Shown here piece after piece: positions 55,563 to 64,000 of a stretch of DNA of 64,000 nucleotides. The DNA is taken from positions 3,711,547 to 3,775,546 of the forward strand of contig CM055108.1 of NCBI GenBank assembly GCA_029204225.1, read 5' to 3'. This stretch comes from Diphasiastrum complanatum (taxonomy: Eukaryota; Streptophyta; Lycopodiopsida; Lycopodiales; Lycopodiaceae). Position numbers and translations under genes: made by a program. Below the pieces are notes generated by a model. The model made no database searches and was not told where the DNA came from. It was given only the letters and a program-made list of their open reading frames with translations. Within the stretch, counting starts at the first letter, position 1. Every line of letters starts with the position of its first letter.

Positions 55563-55706
55563 TGTTAGAAATCCATAAATCATAATATGGATGGACAGAC
55601 TAGGATTCGAACCCAGGACCTCCCTCATACCGGATGGGATGCTCTACCACTGAGCTATCCGCCTTGTTTGATAGTTCTCTCTAGAGTGTGGATTGATATT
55701 CCAACA
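55563..55706 (-). mobile_element. Short 144-bp LTR carrying a tRNA-like sequence
   Basis: On the minus strand the segment starts TGTTGGAATATC and ends GATTTCTAACA, so it has TGTT...AACA ends. It is followed directly by a perfect TGGTATCAGAGC primer site (55,562-55,551) and preceded by a G-run (the CCCCCCCCC at 55,707 onward) that can serve as a polypurine tract. Half of its length is a tRNA-like sequence. Short length, primer site and LTR ends suggest a TRIM-like or compact copia family. No second copy is seen in the window. Confidence 0.78.
55593..55664 (-). tRNA. tRNA-like sequence inside an LTR
   Basis: The minus strand shows TAGCTCAGTGG (55,658-55,648), a match to the pol III A-box consensus, and GGTTCGAATCC (55,613-55,603), a match to the B box. 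Folding by eye gives a D stem GCTC/GAGC with loop AGTGGTA, a T stem CTGGG/CCTAG with loop TTCGAAT, an anticodon stem of four pairs with one mismatch, and an acceptor stem of six pairs (two G-U) plus one mismatch. The anticodon position reads CGG with C at position 33 in place of U, so identity is doubtful. No CCA is encoded. It may be a promoter relic rather than a working tRNA. Confidence 0.75.
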
Positions 55707-56087
55707 CCCCCCCCCCATGCCACACTTGGTTGGGGTCCTAGTTGTCACCTAACTTGGGCCACCTAACCATGGCTTTGACACCGTGAACTGTTAGGTCTAA
55801 CTGTTATTCTCAGCTTCAACATCAAGGATGTATTTTCTCCTTCATCAAAAGCTTGTAAGATAGCCCGTCATTTTTGTACGACAAAGATGGGGAGTCTGAA
55901 TGAATCTGTTCTTCCAGAATCAAGCAAGTTAGATGGATCTAACTATAGCTTGTGGAAGTTCAAACTTCAGAATATACTTCAAATATGAGCATATGCTATA
56001 CAACCAAAAACTCGTAGATGATCCACTTTAGGATTTATAGAACCAAGTTTAAGTCTGGTGGTTCTATAGATAAGTATAGGGTTTCTA
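55707..56087. mobile_element. Patchwork of copia pieces with a plus-strand gag start
   Basis: At 55,888 a plus-strand copia gag begins MGSLNESVLPESSKLDGSNY and continues SLWKFKLQNILQI, ending at a stop near 55,987. It is followed by a minus-orientation copia integrase scrap (CAACCAAAAACTCGTAGATG, as at 54,718) and then a plus-orientation RT scrap near 56,040. The mixture of orientations within 200 bp shows rearrangement. Confidence 0.7.
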
Positions 56088-56305
56088 CTGTACTAACTGC
56101 TTCGCCCCACAAATGATTCTTGAGGTTTGTACCTCGTAGCATGCTTCGAGCACCCTCCACAATAGACCTATATTTGCTTCGTCTGATACACCACAGCATA
56201 ATGGAGTAGCCGAGAGAAAGAACAGGTCTATTGTGGAGGGTGCTCGAAGCATGCTACGAGGTACGAACCTCAAGAATCATTTGTGGGGCGAAGCAGTTAG
56301 TACAG
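56088..56305. repeat. 82-bp inverted repeat made from copia integrase sequence
   Basis: Arms 56,088-56,169 and 56,224-56,305 are reverse complements with about one mismatch and a 54-bp spacer. Each arm matches the integrase coding stretch near 54,820-54,910. A transcript would fold into a long hairpin. Confidence 0.88.
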
Positions 56306-56321
56306 CAGAAACCTGATACCA

Positions 56322-56650
56322 TGTAGGAATTCGGTGGGCCTTCAACGGATACAACTTAACCTTTCTGGTTCAGAGGTTGCACCGTGATGCAACTTAACCT
56401 TTCTGGTTCAGAGGTTGCACCAAAATCATGGAGCCTTTTGCCCCTTACGTGAGCCGCGTTCCAGGATCTCGTCCTTGGACGCCTAGCCGCCCACGAATCC
56501 AAGCGCTCCCCCTTACCCGCAAAGGGGCTGGTACCAGGGGACATTAAACACTTAGACATTTACCACTTATATTCACTTTGAACAAAGTCCCACTTCTACT
56601 TATGGGATTTCTTTGAGCGTGGGTTGTGGCTCCACTTTGCCATTCCAACA
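56322..56650 (-). mobile_element. Third LTR type in the composite array
   Basis: On the minus strand it begins TGTTGGAATGG and ends CGAATTCCTACA, then a TGGTATCAGG primer-site relic (to 56,312). A G-rich tract (TTGAGGGGGAG) lies on its other side, 48 bp from the outer right LTR. It includes a 36-bp tandem duplication (AACTTAACCTTTCTGGTTCA, 56,347-56,420). Confidence 0.7.
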
Positions 56651-57101
56651 CTCCCCCTCAAAGTGGGGCACAGGTCACGTTGCCTGCTTTGATACCATGT
56701 AAGAATCGAAGAGATTCTCTAATCGGAGTAGACTAATCTTATTAGTACTCACACAAAACATCAACCACAAGCTGAAGAAGAAGAGAGACTGCAAGAAGCT
56801 ATGCTTCATAAGCTGGAAACTGAGATAACAATGGAGGTGGGCGCCCATCTACTCTTATAGAGGCTGTCCACAATGAAAAGCAAAAGCTATCCTACTACAA
56901 TAGCAATTGAAATGCTAATTATGAAGTCTTAACAATAGAAATCTATGCTAACTTGGTTAAAATAGATTTCTATACTATTCTAGCAAATTGGTACTAACTT
57001 AGGTACCTATACTAAATAGATAGTACCTATACTAAAAATAGAAAGAGGCCTTCTAGCGCGCAGGCTGGCCTCTACAATTAACCATTAATTCTAACACCTA
57101 C

Positions 57102-57347
57102 ATGCTGTCTTTTCATGTTTCAATGATGCAAAATCTGTGAATTAGATCCTAATTGGCACGAGGAGTAAACTCCTGCCAAAAAGTTCCATAGGAAGAGCTG
57201 AAAAGAAGGTCAACAAGGCGTTTCCCTTTGGAGTCATCATAGGCACACTTTTTACGATGGAGTGTACGATTATATGATTGTCGGGAGGAGCGAAGGAGGT
57301 GAGGGCGTGAGTACGTGCATGAGTGACACTATATTGAAGGGAGCGAT
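57102..57347 (-). pseudogene. Possible LINE fragment
   Basis: The minus strand reads HRKKCAYDDSKGKRLVDLLF and YGTFWQEFTPRAN before a stop. The K-x-FW-x2-F pattern resembles the stretch between endonuclease and RT in plant LINEs (compare SSATFWKIFLHKPLS in LINE 2). Too short for certainty. Confidence 0.35.
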
Positions 57348-58019
57348 TGTTGCACACAAGCTCACAAACCCTAAGTAAATACACATAATTACCCAACAAT
57401 CCGTCACTTTATTAATCTCAAGCAAATGTACATAGATCAACAAGCAAACATGAGAGCTCTGCTGCAAGTCTACTCCCAACCATAGCTGCATAGGAATACC
57501 ATAATGAGGAATGCCTGACCAAGCTCACACTATATCCCCTCGAGCATCCCTTAACCCTGACACATCCTAACGTCGACACATGGCAAACTCCATGCATAGT
57601 CGACACTTGCCACTTGGTAGCACATAGGCAAGCTAGTAGGTGGACAGCCTGACATGTGTCACTCATGCATTGGACCAAGTGTCCCAATGAGCATATGACA
57701 CATGTCCTGTTGACCCGTCCATTGACCGTCCAACAAGTGTCACTCATGCACTGGACCAAGTGTCCCAGTGAGCATATGACACGTGTCATGTTGACCGGTC
57801 AACCCTTCCTACTTTTTAGGAGGTCAGTCCAGCAGACTCTCATGAGACCCAGTACCCCCTTGGCCATCTTGGATTTAGTCACTATAACAGATATTTACAC
57901 TGCAATTTACAATTGTCTCCACAGGCCAGTGACTTAGCCATTTACAATTTAATAATCACAATTTACCATTTACATTGGGCAAGGGGATTCAAAGTACATG
58001 TGACATCCCTTCTCTCCTC

Positions 58020-59510
58020 AGATGACATCGTCCTCGATGGCAAAGTCTAGATACTATGCATGCAACCCATGCGCGGTCTCCCAAGTAGCATCACTGAGAG
58101 GTCGTCCATGCCATGCAACCAAGTACTCACGGAGCAAACGATTTCGTAACCTATGCCTCCGGTCCAATACTCTCGCTGGTCCATGCATCACCTCCCCATG
58201 CTCCTGAAACAATACAAGGCCATCAGCCAACAAGTTATCACCGTCATGTAAAACCTTCTTTAAGCGTGAAACATGAAAAACAGGATGAACCTTACAACCA
58301 ACAGGCAAATCCAATTCATAAGCAACGCTATTAATCTTTTTAACAATTTTCCAAGGTCCACAGTATCTAGGCGACAACTTATAACACTTCCATGTCTTTA
58401 GGGTTTTCGAGTCTTTGGAATCCTGAGAAATACCATATCTCCTTCCTCGAACTCTCTTGGCGTACGATCCAGATCAGCATATGTCTTTGCCCGATCCATC
58501 GCCGCTTTTCCTTTTCCTTTGCTAACTCCAACATCTGTTGCATGTGAGTTAGAAATTCCATGGCACTAGGTGTCTTATGAGGCATACCTATAGTAATTGG
58601 ACTGGCTGGTCTAAAACTATAGTTTAGCTCGAAAGGACTCATCTTCGTAGATGCATTCTTTTTATCATTATAGGCAAACTCCAACAATGGTGGGTAACGT
58701 TCCCATTGCGTTTGCCTTTCACTCACATACGCCCTAAGCATGTCTTCCAAGGTTTGGTTAACTCTCTCAGTCTGCCCATCTGTTTCAGGATGATCAGAAC
58801 TACTCATTCCCAACTGCACCTCTAACTTCTCAAATACTGCAGTCCAAAAATTGCCAGTAAAACGAGAATCCCTGTCAGACACAATGGATCTAGGTAATCC
58901 ATGAAGTCTGAGTACATGCTGTATAAACAAATCAGCCGTACCAGGTGCATCAATCTTATTACTAGTTGGGATAAAATGAGCCATTTTTGTGAGTCTGTCA
59001 ACCACAACTAGGATAGCATTATGTTGTTGCTGCGTATGCGGTAAACATGTAATAAAGTCCATGGAAATACTCTCCCATCTCCCTTCTGGTATAGGTAACG
59101 AGCGTAATAATCTAGGCACTTTAATCCTTTCAGCCTTATTAACTTGACACTTAAAACAATGTGTCGCATAATGGTTTACTTCTTTCCTAAGTCTAGACCA
59201 CCAAAAGTTACGTCGTATCAACTCATAGGTCCTATCCACACCATGATAACCAGCACTAGGGCTATCGTGATAGAGATGCAAGATCCTCTTTCGCAGCACC
59301 TCACAAGCTGGAATAAGAGCCTTGCCATTCCTCATCACTATTCCATCTTCTATGGAATACTTAAGATAAGTGCGAACCAAGGTAGAAGAGCTCTCCTCTT
59401 GAGACTCTGCATGGCCATGACTCACCTCCTGTTCCACTTTCTTACAGTGAGGATCTTCCTGCTGAGCCTTTCTTATCTCAAACAGTAAGTCATTTTCAAT
59501 GACTACAAAT
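58020..59510 (-). pseudogene. Gypsy element 4 integrase and chromodomain
   Basis: The minus reading 59,437-58,379 has the H2C2 zinc region (YHDSPSAGYHGVDRTYELIR, ...HCFKCQ). The core DDE residues lie in SISMDFITCLPHT, IVSDRDSRFTG and ETDGQTERVN. A frameshift near 58,450 precedes the tail (MSPRYCGPWKIVKKINSVAY, VHPVFHVSRLKK), and YLVAWHGRPLSDATWE (about 58,110-58,070) is the chromodomain end. The core is continuous over 350 residues. The frame break before the tail makes the fused product defective. Confidence 0.9.
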
Positions 59511-60940
59511 CACATCTGATACACTACACGAGATAGTGCATCTGCCACACGATTCTCGGCACCTTTCTTGTATCGAATCTCCATAAGGAATTCCTGCATG
59601 AGCTCAGACCATCTGGCTTGCCGGCCTCTAAGGTCTAGCTGCTTACAAAAGTATCTCAAGGTATCATGATCAATGAATACCTCAAACTCCGATCCATACA
59701 GATAATGCCTCCATGCCTTTAATGCATGAACTATGGCATACAACTCCTTTTCATGAGTTGGATATTTTTCTGAGCAAGGTTGAGCTTCTTGCTCTCAAAG
59801 GCCACAGGCCTACCCTCTTGCATCGGAACAGCTCCCACAGCAATGTCACTCGCATCCGTATTTATAACATAGGGCTTTTGAGGGTCTACAATTTTTAGAG
59901 TGACGCACTCAACAATAGCTTGCTTCAACTGATCAAAGCTTGCTTGCTGCAGTTCAGTCCACTCACCAAATCTATTCTTTTGAGTCAAATCAATCAAAGG
60001 TGCTGCAATATAGGAGTATTTCTTAACATATTTTCTATAGAATATTGCCAATCCAAGAAAGGAACGGAGTGATGTCAAATCAGCTGGCTCAGGCCACGCA
60101 ACGATCACAGCAACCTTCTTAGGATCTGGCCTTACTCCATCAACAGACACTACATGACCAAGATACTCGATCTCTTTTTTAAACAATTCACTTTTTTTAC
60201 TATTGGCAAACAAAGTGTTCTCCCTCAAAGTAGACAACAGAGTCCTAAGGTGAGCCATATGCTTGACCTCACCTGCACTTTTTTACTATTGGCAAACAAA
60301 GTGTCATCAACAAAGTTTACGATCACTTACCCAAATACGGTCTGAGCACATCATTCATCATCATCATGAATGTAGTTGGGGCATTAGTCAATCCAAATGG
60401 CATCACAAGATACTCATAGTGACCGAACCAAGTTCTGAAGGCAGCCTTGTGTACATCCTCTTCACGAACTCTAACCTAATGGTATCCAACTCTTTAGGTC
60501 TATTTTACTGAACACAGTGGCACCTGACAAGGCATCAAGCAAATCATCTATACGTGGCATAGGATATCGATGTTAAACCGTTATCTTGTTCAAACCTCGA
60601 TAATCCACACACATACGCCATGAGGCATCCTTCTTTTTTACAAGAATGATCGGAGAGGCAAAAGGGGAATAACTAGGTCGTATCTGCCCTTGGCCAGATA
60701 ATCATCGAGCATCCGTCTCACTTCCTCTTCCCCCTTAAGACTCATTCTGTAAGGACGTCTATTGACAGGATGCTCAAAGGCTGCCAGAAGATCAGCAATC
60801 CACCATAGGGCTTCAATCTGATATCTTATGGGCTCGAAATCTGCCAACAGATCACCTGTAGTAGGGCGCTGGCTCTCCAAGAATGCTCCAAACCCTTACT
60901 GAAGATGCCAAATCCCACACAAGTCTTGAAAGCATCTGCT
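59510..60940 (-). pseudogene. Gypsy element 4 reverse transcriptase and RNase H, broken
   Basis: On the minus strand: [20 protein letters not shown] (about 60,740), then after a frameshift [20 protein letters not shown] (about 60,640-60,590), stops, and NFVDDTLFANSKK (about 60,320-60,280), the RT catalytic block. A direct repeat (TTTTTTACTATTGGCAAACA at 60,192 and 60,279) follows, then ELFKKEIEYLGHVVSVDGV and RSFLGLAIFYRKYVKKYS. RNase H comes last with VINTDASDIAVGAVPMQEG and YAIVHALKAWRHYLYGSEF to VADALSRVV (59,743-59,510). It resembles a chromovirus pol with several lesions. Confidence 0.88.
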
Positions 60941-61612
60941 TTGATACCAAATGTTGCACACAAGCTCACAGACCCTAAGTAAATACACAGACCCAGCAAA
61001 TCCGTGACTTTATTAATCTCAAGCAAATGTACATGGATCAACAAGCCAATAGGAGAGCTCTGCTGCAAGTCTCCTCCCAACCATAGCTGCATAGGAATAC
61101 CATAATGAGAAATGCCTGACCAGGCTCACACTATATCCCCTCAAGCACCCCTTAACCCTGACACATCCTAACGTCGACACATGGTAAACTCCATGCACAG
61201 TCGACACTTGCCACTTGGCAGTACCCTGACACATAGGCAAGCTAGTAGGTGGACAGTCTGACACGTGTCACTCATGCATTGGACCAAGTGTCTCAATGAG
61301 CATATGACACGTCCTGTTGACCCGTCCATTGACCGTCCAACAAGTGTCACTCATGCACTAAACCAAGTGTCCCAATGAGCATATGACACGTGTCATGTTG
61401 ACCGGTCAACCCTTCCTACTTTTTAGGAGGTCAGTCCAGCAGACTCTCATGAGACCCCCAGTACCCCCTTGGCCATCTCGGATTTAGTCACTATAACAAA
61501 TATTTACACTGCAATTTACAATTGTCTCCACAGGCCGGTGACAGCCATTTACAATTTAATAATTACAATTTATCATTTACATTGGGCAAGGGGATTCAAA
61601 GTACATGTGACA

Positions 61613-61776
61613 GCGACATTCCATGTCCTACCACCGGGGGGGGGGGGGGGTGTGTGTGTGGAGATCGAGGTGATGAAGAATGTGTAAATTTGCCTTTATG
61701 AGGCTTAGAAGGAAAGGCCAGAGAGGTGGCAATGTGAATAGATGCAAGGAAAGTGACTTGTGATTCCAGTGAATTA
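61613..61776. other. Junction with poly-G/(TG)n tract
   Basis: A run of about 14 G followed by TG repeats (61,637-61,660) lies between the gypsy 4 target site and the LINE 2 3' end. Confidence 0.8.
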
Positions 61777-64000
61777 GTGCCGACTACATCTGGGCTTTTT
61801 CCGCGGTGGCACAGCGATAGGAATCTTATCATTGGAGTCATCAGCATGTGCTTAAGTCCGAAAGAAGCCAGTGAGAAGCAGCTGCCGGGAGTCTAACCCC
61901 AGGTGATCTGGTACAGGCAGATGAGACTGACGGAGAGTAAGCATCTCACGAACAAGAAGTCCCAAGTAACGAGCATCCGGATAGGAGACAAAACTGCGAA
62001 GTGTATGCGGGCCATCATGAAAGAGACAATAATACCTCCCCCGTATATCATAATACAACGGACATCTGAGGAGGAAATGGGCTTCATCTTCCACCTCCTG
62101 CAATGAGCACAAGCGACATAGACGACGCTCCCGGGGGATATCCCATGCACGACCGACCTCAATAGCAAGCTGATGAGAGGAAATGTGCAACTGCCCAAGA
62201 CGATAGCGCAGGCCGTGTGATAGGGGCTGTGAGAGATAGAGCGGCAACAATGGCAAACCAGAAGGATCCAAAGAGAGGAAGTGTGCCCGGTAATAGCTCA
62301 GTCGAATACGGGAAGGTGGGAGGGAGCTCCAAGTCTGCTGCATATATCGACGGAATAAATAGCCTCGGATATATGAATGCGTACGACGAGGAAGATCCAT
62401 GATAGAGATGCCCAGATGTCGTAAGAGATCAGACGCTTGCTGGTACCAGGATAGGTTGGCATGGGAATCAGCAAGGACACGTGAAGAAGTAACCGCAGCA
62501 ACTATGTATCTATCCGGGTGAGATGCACGAATCTCCTGAATTCATTGAAGAAAAAGAATAAGGCGGAAAAAGCCCTCAAGGATGATCGGAGGAGTAGCAA
62601 ACTCAACACATAGGATATCATGAGGGGTGGTAGTCTTGGCACGTATCATGCAACCCAACATAGTGGCCTGAATGCGGGAAATGCCTGCCCAGTCCTGGAA
62701 AGAAAGTCCTGGCAACCAAATCTCGGAGGCATACATCACTGCTGGAATCGCTCGTGTGTGAAACAACTGGCATCTAGCAGCGGGATCAAAAATATGATTC
62801 ATTGTACAACCACGCTCGAACTGGACCAATGCTGAAAGACCGGAGGAAATGTGCGCAAATGCAGCTTGGCGGAAACCAAGAAGGGGCGCAGTAAACAGGA
62901 CTCCCAAGTAAGTATAAGAGGCAACAATGTCAAATTCCTGGCCGTCATAGAAGAATTGATAATTGTGAAGGCTTTGTCGATTGGTGTTGAAAATCATGAT
63001 CTTCGTCTTTTTTAAGTTAACAGAGAGACCCCAAGCGACACAAAACCGATGTAAGACCTATAAGTGACACTGCAACCCTTCTGGTGAGGAAGAAAGCAGG
63101 ACAATGTCATCAGCATAAAGCAGAATGGGGATGAGCAAATGAGCCAGCGGGCAACCATCTCCACCTTCTTCACGAATGAAGCGCTCAAGATCATCAATAT
63201 AAAGTGCAAAGAGCGGAGGGGATAGTGGACAGCCTTGCTTGACGCCAACAATGCTACGGATGGGAGAAGACAAATCAGTACATGTCAGACGTACAATTGT
63301 TCTTGAGTTTGCAGATGGTGGCTTCAACCATGTCAGGAGAAAAGAGGTCATAGTGGGTAGGACGAGAAGAAAGAGAGATGGAAGGGTGAGCAGTTGTATA
63401 TAGGTTGGTTGCATAGTCGACCCAGGATTGAAGAGGGATGGGTGGAATGGATAGGGGCTTATGAAGAAAGATCTTCCAAAAAGTAGCCGAGGAAGCAGAG
63501 TGGAGGGAGCGAAGGAGGTAGGAGGAACGGGAAGAAAAGTAGGCCAGCTGCTTTTCTGCTGAAGAAGACAGTGCAGAATTGGAGAATTTGAGGAACTCAA
63601 CATATTTCTGGAAGAAAGAACAGTCGTTGTCATACCATTTATTATGGGTACGACGATGAGAAGAGAAGTGGCAAGGGGGTGCAATGGCATGAGCGGCAGT
63701 AGTCAGGGCGTGTGTTAAAAAGGAGGCTTGGGTAGTGACATCAGAGGAGGAAGGAAAGTGGTCCAGAAGACAAGAGACGTGGGCAACATAGGCCTGGGAT
63801 TGATGAGGAGGTATACGATAGCGGGTGGGTTGAACAAAGAGGGAAGGTGGAGGAGAAGGCGGACTTGGCGCTGGGGAGAAGGAAAGGTAGAGCAGAGAGT
63901 GATCAGCGAGGACGGGGGTAGCGATGGTGAAGGATGCCATGCATGGATGATCTCAGGGTAGAAGCCCATGATTTGGTCTCACGTACTTCTTGCTCGAGAG
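61777..64000 (-). pseudogene. LINE 2 ORF2 (endonuclease end, RT, zf-RVT), cut by the window edge
   Basis: Minus strand from the window edge: the AP-endonuclease end (VLADHSLLYLSFSP, about 63,910), a linker (THNKWYDNDCSFFQKYVEFL, SSATFWKIFL), then RT beginning abruptly at LTCTDLSSPIRSIVGVKQGC (about 63,290). The catalytic LLYADDIVLLSSS lies near 63,110. Later come VASYTYLGVLFTAP, MYASEIWLPG, TTTPHDI and the zf-RVT set RLCRLCSLQEVEDEAHFLLR. RT motifs before GVKQGCPLSP are deleted, and stops occur near 63,058, 62,540 and 61,850. It ends at the same base as LINE 1, with no poly(A). It is the uninterrupted copy used to place the gypsy insertion at 24,503. Confidence 0.9.

Larger units (their letters stand above)
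52404..57096 (-). mobile_element. Composite Ty1-copia array bounded by related LTRs and a CCTAC duplication
   Basis: Outer LTRs (52,404-52,746 and 56,699-57,096) share TAAGAATCGAAGAGATTC-type starts and CCATTAATTCTAAC ends. CCTAC lies immediately outside both (52,399-52,403 and 57,097-57,101). A polypurine tract (AAGGGGGAGA on the minus strand) adjoins the left LTR, and TGGTATCAAAGCAGG adjoins the right one. Between them are copia pol (52,750-55,430), a tRNA-bearing short LTR (55,563-55,706), rearranged copia pieces, and a third LTR type (56,322-56,650). The right outer LTR has an extra stretch of about 55 bp near 56,930-56,990. Confidence 0.85.
57348..61612 (-). mobile_element. Ty3-gypsy element 4 (chromodomain type), gag lost
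   Basis: LTRs of about 660 bp (57,348-58,005 and 60,952-61,612) both start TGTTGCACACAAGCTCACA and end GTACATGTGACA, with a few percent difference. Flanks are GCGAT and GCGAC, consistent with a 5-bp target duplication with one change. TTGGTATCAAAGCAG (60,950-60,936) is the primer site. The 3' tract before the left LTR is purine-rich (TGAGGAGAGAAGGGA on the minus strand). The 5' LTR leads almost directly into RT, so gag and protease are missing. Confidence 0.92.
40431..64000 (+). other. CNX5: Intron 6 of MOCS3/CNX5, extends past the window (over 23.5 kb)
   Basis: A donor GTAATA at 40,431 with no matching downstream exon found. The interval is filled by gypsy, hAT, copia and LINE sequences. 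If the gene is complete, this intron is longer than intron 3. The alternative is that the gene is truncated here. Confidence 0.6.

Noticed and set aside
55593-55664. A functional nuclear tRNA-Pro (CGG) or tRNA-Arg gene
   Set aside because: The position 33 base is C, the acceptor and anticodon stems have mismatches, and the sequence sits inside LTR borders with a primer site. It is kept only as tRNA-like.
1-64000. CRISPR arrays, bacterial operons, rRNA genes or organellar genome inserts
   Set aside because: No spaced palindromic repeat arrays, no Shine-Dalgarno-led gene clusters, and no rRNA or plastid gene segments were recognised on reading both strands.

Overview
This is nuclear DNA from a land plant with a very large, repeat-choked genome. 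A gymnosperm or a fern is the best guess; the sequence does not let me choose. The evidence is an ATL-type RING-H2 gene, a plant-type MOCS3/CNX5 gene with one 16.6-kb intron and another of more than 23 kb, and dense Ty1-copia, Ty3-gypsy, LINE, hAT and Mutator-like debris with long microsatellites. No bacterial, organellar or viral genome features were seen.

Layout. 1-1,090 is a minisatellite of TGACTCGCACA-like units. 1,300-2,480 holds a doubled tRNA-like (SINE-type) unit and other short tandem duplications. 2,660-9,606 is a pile of decayed LTR elements: a minus-strand LTR with a gypsy-type primer site, then four copia fragments. 9,610-13,900 is a Mutator-like element with a transposase, a SWIM zinc finger and a ULP1-type cysteine protease domain. 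14,745-15,480 is GC-rich and palindromic. 16,264-16,872 (minus) is an intact RING-H2 gene. 17-20 kb has no recognised gene but carries two strong hairpins at 19.0-19.3 kb.

From 20,362 to the right edge the window lies inside one plus-strand gene. Six exons of the MOCS3/CNX5 adenylyltransferase-sulfurtransferase can be joined in frame by GT-AG splicing: 20,362-20,839, 21,208-21,300, 22,393-22,448, 39,067-39,131, 39,314-39,388 and 40,352-40,430. Everything else to the right is intronic. Intron 3 contains a PRP40-like WW-domain pseudogene (minus), a LINE split by a young gypsy element (24,503-29,225), a hAT element (about 32.7-36.8 kb, minus) and microsatellites. Intron 6 runs off the window. 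It contains a gypsy element (41,981 to about 52,355) with a hAT inserted in its LTR; that hAT has itself received a gypsy fragment and been inverted internally. Next come a composite copia array (52,404-57,096), another gypsy (57,348-61,612) and a LINE cut by the window edge.

The two host genes are unrelated: a membrane E3 ligase and a molybdenum-cofactor/tRNA-thiolation enzyme. The mobile elements form nests rather than pathways. The most unusual items are a 144-bp copia-type LTR carrying a tRNA-like sequence with consensus pol III A and B boxes (55,563-55,706); a recently inserted gypsy element that lacks reverse transcriptase and has AG...CT LTR ends; a ULP1-bearing Mutator-like element; and the host gene spread over very long transposon-filled introns. 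All coordinates and alignments were worked out by eye.
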